Below are positions 32,827 to 44,774 of a stretch of 64,000 nucleotides of DNA, in pieces. The position numbers and the translations under genes are program-made. The notes under the pieces were generated by a model. The model did not search any database. It had not been told where the DNA came from and saw nothing but the letters and a program-made list of their open reading frames with translations. Source of the stretch: Trichaptum fuscoviolaceum (Eukaryota > Basidiomycota > Agaricomycetes > Hymenochaetales > Trichaptaceae); contig CAJSYZ010000002.1 of the NCBI GenBank assembly GCA_910574455.1, positions 3,125,671 through 3,189,670 on the forward strand. Direction: 5' to 3'. Every line of letters begins with the position of its first letter. Positions within the stretch are counted from its first letter, which is position 1.

Positions 32827-35800
32827 ATGGCTTCACTAGGCCAGAGTCTAAGGCTAGGAAGGAGTTTTCAAGCATCTCTTCTTGCCCGACACTCCTCGAC
32901 CTCTTCGACCGCTTTAAGTCGAGCACTCAAGCGCGAGGCACCTCTCGACATCCACCCCGAAGTCCAGCATGCTCTCTCAACCCGCAGGCCTGTTGTCGCA
33001 CTCGAAACAGCGATTGTAACGCATGGTGTGGCCCCTCCGACGAACTACGAGCTCGCGCGGAAGCTCGAGAGCATTGTTCGGGCTCAGGGTGCAGTGCCTG
33101 CAACGATTGGGATTGTCGATGGTCGAGTTAAAGTCGGGTTGACTGACTCTGACTTACAGAGGCTGTCGGATACGTCAGGGAATCCAAAGCTCGTAAAGGT
33201 GTCGAGACGTGATATTGGGCCCATATTAGCCCTTCGCGGCGATGGAGGGACCACGATTTGCTCGACCTTGATCTTTGCGCATCTGGCCGGGATTAAAGTG
33301 TTTGCTACCGGAGGGTATGTTTCGCTTGGACTCCTGCATACGTGAGACCTACTACCAGTGTTCCTACAGCCTCGGAGGAGTTCATCGCGGTGCCCAAGAT
33401 AGTGAGTTCTGCAGTATATACAATAAACCTAGTATACTAATGACATGCAAATCAGCCATGGATATTTCCGCAGATCTTCATGAACTAACAAGATGTTCCG
33501 TTGGCGTTGTCTCGGCTGGTGTTAAGTCCATCTTGGATATAGGACGGTATGTTATGGTGCCTCTTATTTGAACTATTAAACAGCCTGACGCAACCTCTAG
33601 GACTTTGGAATATCTTGTGTGTGCTCTAATACGGTCAACGATTACGTTCATTGACAATGTTCGATAGGAAACACTCGGTGTACCAGTCGTGACTTATGGC
33701 AAGACATATGATTTCCCGGGATTTTATTGCGGAAAAAGTGGCTTAAATGTACTTGTTCTTTCGTTCTTGCCAGTCTTGTCCTGCCTCACAGCTTCATCTT
33801 ACAGACGCCCTGGAAAGTTGATGACCCGCGCTCAGCGGCAGAGATCCTTAGTGGGTGCTACGTTTTCAGTATCACTCAACCATTTTCAACCCAATTCGCG
33901 TCTTCTCATAGGATCGCAATGGCGAATGGGATTGCAAAACGGGGCATTATTCGCAGCCCCAATGCCGGAAGAGTTCGAGGCACAGGGCGCAGAGATTCAG
34001 GCTGCAATCGAAAGGGCTGTCCAGGAGTCCGAAGCTAATGGCATCAGCAAGAGAGGCAAAGAGGTCACTCCTTGGCTTCTTGCACGCGTTGCAGAACTGA
34101 CGGCCGGCAAGTCTTTGCAAAGCAGTACGTTTTTTGTGTTGCCTATATGCATACGTACGATGGCTCATTTGAAATGTCTCTACACAGACATCGCGTTGAT
34201 CGAAAATACCGCCACAATCGGTGAGTGGGCCTGCTTGTCTTATTATACTTTGATTAACGTAGATGCGTCAGGCGGCCAGATTGCTGTAGAATACTCGAAA
34301 CTTGAGAACACGAGTGAAGAGTCTGTAAGGACCGAGCTCTGACATGTACAATAAACAGCATTGAACACGTAACGTTTTTTCTCTTAGACCGAATATTCCC
34401 GTCTCAAGTCTAGCTCCTCATCTACTTCGCCAGCGTCTTCCACATACACCCCACCAATGAGCTCCGCACATTCCTCTGGTTTAGATAGACAAGCTTCAGA
34501 ACAGGCTGAGATTCGCACATACAAGGTACTTCGTAAGGTTCACATATGTTGACATTCATCTTATAGTATTCATAGAAACCAGCGAAACTTGTCGTTGTCG
34601 GGGCGTCTGCAATCGACATCACCGCGCGAGTGATTGCGGATGAGCGAGGCACGGACACACAAGTGGACCAATCAACAGCACCTGGGACTGTCTCCCTGAC
34701 GGTCGGGGGCGTTGCGCGGAACATAGCTGAAGCAGCACACCGTGTTCTTTCTGCCGACCCAAATGGCGATCCAAGTGCTACCTTACTTCTTTCCCCTGTA
34801 GGCGTTGACGAGCTTGCGCCTTTTCTCTTCCGAGAGCACTCACGCCTTGGCATGCGCAGTGATGGTTTCTTGCGTGTAAAGAGCGACAGAACCGCTGTTT
34901 GCAATATGGTCCTGGACTCCAATGGGTCTCTGGTAGGCGGCGTAGCGGATATGGATATTATTCGCGATATTCCTGAGGAAATCGTGAGGACGAGTTTTAT
35001 TTTTCTGGCTTTAGTCATAGATTCTAATGAGATATCACATAGGTTCTCAATCGCCTAAAAGAAGAGAAGAACCCTACCTTGGTTGTCATGGATGGTAATA
35101 TGTCACCAAAGCTTTTGTCCTCTATAAACGCCGATGCCTTGAGTAAGGGAGCGCAGAGTATGTTTTGAATCTTTTTCAAATGATTTTATATTGACAAGCT
35201 TCCTGCTCAGCCTTTTTGTACGTGATTCTCAAGCACGGCTAATCATTACCAGCTACTCACCGGACAGACAAACAGCGAACCCACTTCAATCACAAAGTCA
35301 ACATCCATATTTGAGGCCGTGATGCAAGAATTCGTCTCCATGAAGACACATAACTACAAGTCTCCAATAACATACACATCTCCTAACTTGTTCGAGCTAC
35401 AAGAAATGTATCGCGTAGCAAACACCGACGAGACGCCACTTCTCAGCCATAGCTTGTGGTGGGATGCCATTGACCGTTTCAATCTTGGTTCGGAATGGCG
35501 AATGGACTTGGACCAGCTGAGTCGGATACCAGCATGCCCAGACACTGATAAGGGCGACCTGTCCTTCCTCACAAAGACTGGCACCGCGCAGATGGCAATC
35601 AATATGTTGCCCTTCTTCCAGAACCTCATCATCAAGTGCGGTGATCGGGGTGTCATCGTGGCTTCGAGGATCCTCGAGGATGATATTGCAAAATCGCCTT
35701 GGTCAGCAGAAAGAAGCAATCCGCTGAAGAGGTACATTGTGGCAAAAACCGGGAAGGAGTTGGTTGTCTTGAAGCATTACCCAGCGATTTCGTTAAAGAA

Positions 35801-35999
35801 GGAGGAGATTGTCAGCGTTACCGGGGCTGGCGATTCACTCGTGGGCATGCTCTCTGCCTGCATCACGAAAGAACCGGATCTCTTCCTTGATCCTCTGAAA
35901 TTGGACGTTGCAATCCAGTCGGCTCAGGAAGCCTCTGTTCTTTCCTTGCACAGTGTCAGGGCAATTTCACCTCGCTTGGGTACAATCTGGAAAGCATGA
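32827..35999 (+). CDS. Bifunctional pseudouridine-5'-phosphate glycosidase / pseudouridine kinase fusion
   Basis: About 740 residues in many exons. The N-terminus ([20 protein letters not shown]) is Arg/Ser-rich and likely targets mitochondria. A PsuG domain follows: [74 protein letters not shown] and [19 protein letters not shown], with [20 protein letters not shown] and [21 protein letters not shown] Ser/Thr-rich linker then leads to a PfkB-type PsuK domain with [29 protein letters not shown] and the catalytic loop [16 protein letters not shown]. Together they phosphorylate pseudouridine and split the phosphate ester into uracil and ribose 5-phosphate. Fungal annotations often call this family indigoidine synthase A-like. 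No broken frame was seen; interruptions fit introns. Confidence 0.9.
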
Positions 36000-36074
36000 A
36001 CTTCAGATAGTCGCCGAAAACCGAAAATGAGACGGTTGGATCATGGTCTTGTTGCCACTCATGTGGCAAATTCT

Positions 36075-38619
36075 TCACTTGGCAATGGCCCTACAGAAAC
36101 CCGCTCGCGTGCGCGCCGAAGGCGCTCCTTTTCGGCCGCACTGGCTTCCTTCAAGGCAAGTTTCACTTTTTTGGTGTAACGAGTCTGTATCATAGTTAAT
36201 AGCATGCACAAATAATGTTGAAGTAAGATGACTTGCCTGTGCGCCGTGTTTTAATCGCGTGATGATGTCGGCAGCTTGTCCTTTAGTTAAAGATGACGCA
36301 TCAAAGGATTTACCCGAGAGACCGTCGACCGCTAATGCTTGAAATCGTTTAGTTATAATGGCCTTCTGACTATCCGTCGCTGGAGTCCTCCGCCACTGTG
36401 CACTGCGATGTAGTCTAAAAGAAGCATCAATTAAAGCAATGGACAAGACTACATGCTTCGAAACATACCCAGCTGCTAGCCGTCCGAAAGCAACCTTTTT
36501 CAGAACATATGTATCACATCCTCGGACAGCTTCATCGAGAGACTTCGCTGTTAGTATCCGCCGAGGTTTGAGATATCGTGACCTTTGCTGCGGACCCATT
36601 TGCCAGTCTTCGACGGAAGCTGTGAAATGTGCAACGAACATTTTCTCCCCTGCATAAAGGCTTATAAAGGACAACAAACTCAAGAAGGCTCTTACATACC
36701 GTTGTTATCCACTTCTGGCTTGATTCTGACCGTTCCCTTACCCATACACTCTAAGACGTATATGTCATTGCCACATCCCACCCATGAAAATCTACTGATC
36801 CGGCTTATATGTGACGCTCCTGATGTGTCTTTAACGAGCTCGAACGGATTGTCATAGTCGATATACGTCACGGACGTCGGGTCTGGTACATTATCCACGT
36901 CATAAACTACTGAAGGATCATTTCCGATGGATTTCTCCGCACGCTCTTCGAGCAGCTCCGGAGTCGCGTCTGAGGTAATGCAGATCAGCATAGCTTTCAG
37001 GCATGAACGTGGACTGAACATGCTTTCTATCACTTCATCAGGATCCAGTCCAAACAGCGATGGCGTTGACACCACTCCGGAGACGCGACTTGTGCTGTCT
37101 ACAAAATCGATGATATGGCAGTCTGTCTTTCCGGTTTGTGGAGACAGTCGCATGCCTCTGCCAATCTTGCAGGAACGTTAGAATCCACCAAAAGAGCTTC
37201 TGCAATCCGTTACTTACCATCTGTGTATATACATTCCTGGATCTTGTCGGTTTGGCGACAACAACACAATCAATGTTCGGTATATCGGTACCTTCAGTCA
37301 GGATCGCTGTAGGAGTAAACATTATTTCGAGATCACGATATGAATGAAATGGACTGGCCGACGTTGAGAAGTACAGGGAACCCGCCCTTTCTAAACGTAT
37401 CTATAAGCTCTTTCCTCTCTGTAGCTGGTGTACCTGCATATACATAACGAGCATCGACACCAGCATCTCGAAAGGCCTGAGTGAGAGCACTGAGGTGCAC
37501 AAGGTTGACGCAGAACACAAGAGTAGATTTTCTTTTTGCTGTATAATAGTTAGATGGCATTACGCCAATAGATTAAAAGATATGCGTACCAGCCCTATCC
37601 AGCCAACTTTGGACGACCAATCGATTAATGCTCTCTGTATTGATAACATGGGCAAGACTCGTCGGGTTGAACTCTCCTGACCGCGTGTTTATCGTAACGT
37701 CGTTCAAATTCAGTTTTGCCTTTACGGACGTGAAGCGAACATTACACAGCCTGCAAGAGAGTTCAGGACTTTATCACATATTCGATTACGACTTCGAACC
37801 ATTCTTCCTTTATCATATCTAGGAAATGTCGGTGATAGACAATCTGCTCAAAGACTGAACCAAGGGCAAGACCATCATGTCTACTGAATGTGGCAGAGAA
37901 ACCGACGATGGGTATAATGTGACTTGACTTCGGCGGCTCGAAGTCCACGTCAGGGTGTCGAATGTTTGGATTGAAATGCGCAAGTATTCGTCGGTATCTT
38001 AAGCACTAATCAGAAGATTGAGCCATACCCCATAGCAGAGCCCTTACGAAGGTGCAGCGGCATGATGAGCCTCGTCGATTATTATACATTTGAGTTTCTC
38101 CGGATCGAATTTGCCTATTCGCTCTTCCCGCAGAAGAGTCTGGTATGTGGCGATAGTTCTTTCCAGACATCATGAAAATTTAGTTCAAGATACGTCGACG
38201 ATAGTCTTATAGACTCACACATCAGCTTCACCTGTTGCCTTGTACTTTGCGCCTTGCTCGATCTCAACACTCAGGTCTGGATATTGTCGCTTCACTTGCT
38301 CAGCTGACTGTCGCGCTAGTTCAATACTATTGACAATGATGATGGCCTTGTCTGCATCCAAATTCCCGGCAGGGGGCTTTAGCTGTGAGATAAGTGATAC
38401 AAACACCGTTGTTTTCCCTGAACCAGTGGGCAACGAAACTCCAATACGTGTGCCTCCCATGGACAACGCGTCAAGGCACGCTTGTAAGCAAGATTCTTGA
38501 TACGGTCTTAAACGAATGTCATCTGAGGAAGCACTTTTGATAGAGAAGCGTCTACTGCCAGTAAGAAGACCAAAGCTTAGATGAAGTTGGCGAGAAAGCT
38601 TTCCGGCCAAGGAAAACAT
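36075..38619 (-). CDS. IRC3: Mitochondrial DEAD/DEAH-box helicase, Irc3-like
   Basis: About 650 residues. Irc3 is a superfamily-2 helicase that keeps mitochondrial DNA stable. Motifs in order: Q-like [15 protein letters not shown], Walker [30 protein letters not shown], Walker B with the DEAH-type box in [13 protein letters not shown], motif [14 protein letters not shown], then the C-terminal domain [51 protein letters not shown] and the arginine-finger region [20 protein letters not shown]. The first 25 residues upstream of ATG 38619 could extend the frame only from a TTG. From this start the leader [19 protein letters not shown] is basic, as for mitochondrial import. It sits 75 bp convergent with the pseudouridine gene. 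Confidence 0.88.
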
Positions 38620-38758
38620 TGACAGAGGAGCAAAACTATCCTCCGAACTCGGGCGGTGGGATAGCTTACTGTTATGCAACACCACTGGCACCAAACAACG
38701 CGTCGCGTAATCTCAAAAAAAAAACATGATAAAATAGGCTATGTTATATGTTATACAA

Positions 38759-39670
38759 TTATGAGATCTTAGCATTTGAAAAGTCTAGTTCCGGATGTGC
38801 CTTCTTAAATTTCTCTAGTGCCTGTAATTAACCATTGATTATTATGAAGAGGATAACGAAGTGTCAGAATCACCCACATCAAGTTTCTTTTGCTCGTCTG
38901 AGGTCGGCAAACCCATTTGCTGACAGACAAGACATTAGGGTCTATTATCCAATCTATCACAGTTTATGCTCACTTTACGTTGATTGTCATACTGAACGAT
39001 AAACATGAGTACTACATAATGAAAACGTTATCTCGAAATCACTCACCATCATCTTCTCGACCATACCCCTGAAACTGGGGTCTCAGCACCTGGCGCAATA
39101 CGATAAAGACAAAGAGCAAACACACCTCGTATCCCCGTCTAGATCACTCAATTTACTGTTTTCCGGCACAATTTTACGAGTGTCGATCTTCGGATGATGT
39201 GTCAAGACATTCTCCCACCATGTCATTTGATTGACTTTCTCAAGGTGAATGAATACTTTTTCCTGATCCTCTTGTAAAACGATAGTGGTTTAAGGATGTA
39301 GAGAGAAGATAGTGTTAAGATGCCTACCGACGGTCCATGTACTATCCTCAACCTTGATCTCCTTGCAAAGTTCGCCCTCGAATATAGGCTCCTGCCCCTT
39401 CAGACCTACACTGAGCTTCTTTTTCGCAATGACTACGTTGAGGTTCTTCGCGCGAGTGCCTTTCGGTACAGGTACAGTGATGTCCACGTCTCCAAGCTGT
39501 TGAGTCCATACATACGGAAGAGCTAGTAGAAAGAGCATCTCAGTCACGACAAATGAGTGCTATCGATGTAGAAGCAGACCTGCTTGCTCCGCTTCCTCCC
39601 TCTCCTTTTCTGCCCTTTCCTTTATTTCCCTTTCTTCCTTTGTCAAGTTGTCGTTTTCAGCGTCCGACAT
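38759..39670 (-). CDS. NUDC: Nuclear movement protein NudC
   Basis: About 190 residues in several exons. NudC is a CS-domain Hsp90 co-chaperone that stabilises dynein/Lis1 and is needed for nuclear migration in hyphae. Start [20 protein letters not shown] gives a charged helix. Then comes the CS (p23-like) domain: [37 protein letters not shown], the [19 protein letters not shown] join across an intron, and [20 protein letters not shown]. The C-terminus is [20 protein letters not shown] followed by [20 protein letters not shown]. All are diagnostic of NudC. It is co-oriented with and 139 bp downstream of the helicase's start. Confidence 0.92.
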
Positions 39671-39882
39671 CGGAGTAGTAGTACAGTAGAAAGCAAACCA
39701 GTGTGCAAGAGCCTAGAAAGATCTCAGCATGCGATCAAATGCATTAGCGCCCACATCCGATTAGTCAGCGCTGTCAGTGCCTCCGCCTCTCAGCCACACT
39801 CTGGCACACAGGCCCGCGCCCGCGCCCACTACAAGTGAAGCACGTCAAAGTTGCTCGAGCTTGGTCTCTTCCACCATCCGCT

Positions 39883-42666
39883 ATGTCTTCGTCCAGTGCC
39901 CAGGATAATCCCTGGTCAAAATTTGATGTGCGTCTACTCGTCACTGGCTAGTATAAAGCCTTATCCTTAACATTGTTACTCTGTCAGGACGTGCGACATC
40001 GTGTCAAGTCTTACACAGTCGATAGACTGAAGCACATCATTACGGGCCTCAATGAAGAATGCCGTTCAACTATCTCGAAACAAGGGAAGAAGCAAGAGCT
40101 CATTGACAAGATCACCAACGAGCTCGATGTTTATCGGTATCAGCAGCAAACAGACAATTGGATCCGTGCACAAAATATCATGGACCAAGTACGTGCAACT
40201 GGCTCGTAAGTCACACTAGTTCTTTTCCCAATTCAATCCAGGACTCGCATTCAAGCGCATAACCATTGCTTCCTCCATCCTATATCTGATATTGCACACA
40301 TGGCTGACGGTTATCCCTTCTATCCATTCTACACCAACTATTATTATTACTATCTTCATGCAACTAGGTATTCATCCTCTGGTTCTGCGAATACCTTCAC
40401 AGCGAACCCTGCCTTTGCTCAGAACAATACGAGTGGCTCTTCATTCACGCCAAAGGTTGTCATGAATGGTCATTACGCTGCGGGTGGCGCAGCAAGTAGC
40501 TCTATAGGACGATATGATCCTTATGCGCCACCACGTAGGGCACCTCCTCAGGCATCAGCCTCACCTGCACGAGCTGGTAAGTGTCTGCCACAGCCTATGT
40601 GCGTCAGTATGCTGAGGTCGTCCAGGTGTCCATGTTCCTATCCGTTTCAAACTGTCACCTTTCCTCAAGGTTGACCAGGCTATATCGCCTGTCGTGGAGT
40701 GCCCTGGTGCGTCTAATGGTATAGAGGCAAAACTTTACGCTGACAGACATGTCAAGAATCGAGTAGCTCCATGGATAGACGCTCACAAACTCTCCAATTC
40801 TCCCTTACTCAGGAGCACATAAACAAGCTTCACCAGGCAAGGTTCGTCCTGTCCGTATTTACACGACGCTCGAGCGACTGATGGTATTACAGTCCGAGGC
40901 ACCAAGTCAGACTGTACTGCACAACAAATACTTTCTATAATCATCAACCAACGGGCTTTCGCACTCAATCTCAGCCATGTCTCATTGAATTCCCTGCTAC
41001 CTGCGAGGTTCGAGTGAATGGGTCGTTACTGCAAGCAAATCTGAAGGGTATCAAGAAAAAACCTGGTACTGCTCCGCCTGCCGATTTGAGCAAGGTTGTC
41101 AAAATGACTCCCGGAGCGTCGAACCGGGTAGAGATGATATATGTAAATAGCCAAGCTAATTCTGGGGCCAAGGTATACTTTCCTCAATTCCAAAACTCCA
41201 AAACTTGTCTAATATTCGAAATCATCCCATGCAGAAGTTCTACCTTATCGTATTTTTGGTGGAAGTGTCAAGCGTCGATGAGTTAGTGGATCGGCTGAGG
41301 AAAGGCAAATTCCGTTCGTTCGAAGAGATCAAGGCGCAAAGTACGTCATTGCTTACTGATGAAGGACTGTGTGTAAATGTATTTTTCAATGCAGTGAACG
41401 CAAACAATGATGAAGATGACGATATCGTTGCAGGCAAGCAAAAGATGACACTGAAATGTCCAGTGAGTTTATACAGGTCCCTTGGATGGATTACGGGCTC
41501 ATTTGATACAGCTAAGCTACACTCGCATCAAGATTCCTTGCCGGTCAGATAAATGTGTACATCCTCAATGTTTTGATGCGTTTTCCTGGTATTCCGTGAT
41601 GGAACAAACGACCACGTGGTTATGTCCAGTTTGCGAGAAAATGCTTGAGCCCAATGATTTAATTGTCGACGGGTTGGTCACGATTGTTTCTGGTTTGGTT
41701 GCGATGATTAACACTTTTAGCAGTTATTTCGACAATATTCTCAAATCAACCCCTGATTCTGTTGAAGAAGTTGAAGTTGAGCCCAACGGAGAGTGGCACA
41801 CTGCTGACAACAAATTTGGGTCTCCATCATGGGTGGCAGCAAGGCGCAGTGATGTAGGAGCAAAGGCCAAAGGTTCATCATCAAGACCAGCTAGCTCTTC
41901 CCCAAAGAAAGTACAGGTGGAGTCGGCCTCGGCGATCCGTTCCATCGAAAACTTGGTCATTTTAGATTCGGATTCAGAGAACGAGGATGAGAGTCGAGTG
42001 AAGAAGGAGCTCTCGCCTTCAAATGGATCTTTGTCCAAATCTTCCTATAGTAGAGATGGCTACTCTGCTTCGACATCTGCTCCACCGCGCAAGGCTCCTG
42101 CAGCTTCGGTCATTGACTTGACGCTTGACTCGGAATCGGAGGATGATCAACCGCGACAAGCATCACCACCTCCAGTATCGCTAACGTTGCTCAAACGCAA
42201 GGCATCCGACCTCCCAGATGGACGCGAGGATGAGCAATACAAGAGACCTCGTCCTGCGGATTTGCTACAGAAGCCTGTGTCCATACCGTTGCCGAGGAGA
42301 GAATCAGGCCATTACACGAACGGATCGTCAACGCCTTCGGCAAGTACGCCTGGATTGACATCGACATTTTCGAGAACTTTGCCTCCACCCATACCTACCA
42401 TCCACAGAACAGCTGAGAATCGAATTGTTCCCCCTCCGTCCTCCGTTTCCCCGTTAACTCCTTACGACCCATTGCCAACCTTCCAACCACCAGGGCAACG
42501 CCCATACGCTCCAAATCCTTACACTGAGTACACCCAAAGGCCTCCTCCAAGTGGGGCATCTTTGCCGCCATATAATTCTTCCGACCCCAGGAGATTACCT
42601 CCGCCTGTGTACAACAGCTATATATCGCGGCCTAACGGAGCAAGCGGTGGGGCAGTGTGGCCTTGA
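39883..42666 (+). CDS. SUMO E3 ligase of the Siz/PIAS family
   Basis: About 770 residues. The SAP domain is at the start: VKSYTVDRLKHIITGLNEEC through KKQELIDKITNELD. A Gly/Ser/Ala-rich linker leads to a PINIT domain: VPIRFKLSPFLKVDQAISPV. The SP-RING (MIZ finger) is CVHPQCFDAFSWYSVMEQTT through WLCPVCEKMLEPNDLIVDG, with its Cys and His zinc ligands, which recruits the Ubc9-SUMO thioester. Two SUMO-interacting motifs lie in the C-terminal half: LVILDSDSENEDE and SVIDLTLDSESEDD. The tail is Pro/Ser-rich. The modular order SAP-PINIT-SP-RING-SIM is that of yeast Siz1/Siz2. The next gene starts about 400 bp downstream. Confidence 0.92.
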
Positions 42667-43060
42667 TATTCATATGATGCTATTCTCTTCCTCTGCTCTC
42701 GTTTGTATTGTGACGCTGGGCTTTGTATGTATATTTCAATGGGTAGAATACGTGAAGTGTAACTGCACCTGCCAGTGGTCTGTCCGACGTGGCAGTTAAT
42801 CGATTATCCGATGATGTAAACATTATTATAGTGTGAGCCAATCGAAACTGCAGGACCCGGCCCGTATTAAGGGTGTAGGATTGGATAAGAAGAATGACCC
42901 AATCGAGCATCAGCGGAGTTCATAATATTTCCGGTTTTGTCCGAGCGGGAGATGCACAAAAAGTTTGCTGGGACGACGCATCATCTTTCCTTCCAACCAC
43001 ATCCTCCACTCAGTTTTCTCTCTCGACTTTCGAGTCTTTCCCCTCCATCCTTCATAAAAA
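42667..43060. promoter_or_regulatory. Promoter of the ADP/ATP carrier with three CCAAT boxes
   Basis: CCAAT is seen at 42838-42842 and 42899-42903 (both in the context CCAATCGA) and in inverted form at 42880-42884. All lie within 66 bp and 160-225 bp before the start. HAP2/3/5-type complexes bind CCAAT and control respiratory genes in fungi. A CT-rich leader (about 43000-43060) follows. Confidence 0.55.
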
Positions 43061-44522
43061 ATGGCAGAGACGAAGAGGACGAAGACTCCCAAGGAGTTCG
43101 CTAGTATGTATATCTTCATTCTGTGGTGGCTGCTCTTCTCGCAGATTTTTTTGAATAGACGCTGATCTGGTGTTTTCTTGCAGCTGATTTCCTCATGGGT
43201 GGTGTTTCCGCCGTACGTATCCTCAGTTAACGACTATGCAGCGGCACCGTGGATGTAACCTGTTCTTTAGGCTGTGGCGAAAACATCTGCTGCCCCCATT
43301 GAGCGGATTAAGGTCAGTCGATGAAAAACCTCTTCCTTATCTACTTTGCTCACACGTCGTTTCGCCAATAGCTCCTTATCCAGAACCAGGTGTGTCCATT
43401 GCTGATTACAGCTTTTACTTCTACTGAGCATTGTGCTTTTCCCGTCTCCGTGTGTAGGATGAGATGGTATGTTTTCCTCTATCGCCCTCTACCACAATTT
43501 AGTAACCAGGAACCCAATAGATTAAGCAAGGCCGTCTCGCTAGCCCCTACAAGGGTATCTCTGACTGCTTCGTCCGCACTTACCGTGATGAGGGTCTCGT
43601 CTCCCTCTGGCGTGGTAACACTGCGAACGTCATCCGGTACTTCCCTACCCAGGCGTTGAACTTTGCCTTCAGTGCGTATTCAATGTGATATTTATATAGA
43701 CTTATTGTTAACCTCCTCTTGTAGAGGATTACTTCAAGTCGTTGTTTGGTTTCAAGAAGTCCGAAGGTTACTGGAAGTGGTTTGCTGGTAACGTTGCTTC
43801 TGGTGGTGCAGCTGGTGCGACTTCGCTCCTCTTCGTCTACTCCCTTGACTACGCTCGTACTCGTCTTGCCAACGATGCCAAGTCGACTAAGGGTGGAGGA
43901 GCTCGTCAGTTCAATGGTCTTATCGATGTCTACAAGAAGACACTTGCGTCTGATGGTATTGCGGGTCTGTACCGTGGCTTCGTCCCGTCTGTTGCTGGAA
44001 TCATCGTGTACCGTGGTCTCTACTTCGGTGTCTACGACTCACTTAGTACGTGTCTTTGTGTTTGCTGTTGATCGTTTCTTGACTCTTTGAACAGAGCCGG
44101 TCGTTCTTGTCGGTGCTCTCGAGGGCTCGTTCCTCGCGTCGTTTGCGCTCGGCTGGGGTGTTACCATCGGTGCTGGTCTTGCTTCTTATCCTTTGGATAC
44201 TATCCGGTATGTTATTTTATTCTTGTTTTTTTTTGCCATCCTTTTAATTTGTATGTTAGTCGTCGTATGATGATGACTTCTGGTGGCACGGTTCATTACA
44301 AGAACATGTTCGACGCTGGCAGGCAGATCGTTGCGAAGGAAGGCACCAAATCCCTTTTCAAGGGTGCAGCTGCGAACATTCTCCGTGGTGTTGCTGGTGC
44401 TGGTGTGCTCTCGTTGTACGACAAGGCACAGGAGGTACTCTTTGGCAAGGTTTACTCGGGAGGTATGTCTAATGGCTTTTGTCGTGTCTTTGGTACTTAT
44501 TGCTTTGACAGGCTCTGGTTGA
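43061..44522 (+). CDS. Mitochondrial ADP/ATP carrier
   Basis: About 310 residues. The inner membrane carrier exchanges matrix ATP for ADP. Three carrier repeats are visible, with the family signature in [11 protein letters not shown] (RRRMMM is diagnostic) and P-x-D/E-x2-K/R motifs ([38 protein letters not shown]). The N-terminus is split into very small exons: 43061-43103, 43184-43212, 43271-43312, 43372-43389 (18 nt, LLIQNQ) and 43458-43466 (9 nt, DEM), then from 43521. Splicing all of them gives the conserved [20 protein letters not shown] and [19 protein letters not shown]. The last coding exon is 11 nt, giving SGGSG. Confidence 0.95.
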
Positions 44523-44774
44523 TTTTCTTATTCATCTCGGATACCTGTCTACTAGTAGCTGTCCTTTCTTATTCAATAGACTCGCGTACACTTTTTGCTG
44601 TTTATTTTTCCTATGTTTGTCCCACACACATCGGGATAATTGCATGTTCATTTCGAGCACCTCAAAATTTCATCTTAGAATGCTGCATCAAACGGCTGAG
44701 TGAAAATGTTTGTCCAGCATATAGTACTCGGGGGCCTCAAGAGTTAAATATGTATATGAAAAAAAGTCTTTCAA

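Noticed and set aside
38692..38694. TTG codons used as starts at 22792, 38694, 54683 and 60352
   Set aside because: An ATG lies downstream in each frame with better context, and near-cognate starts are unnecessary.
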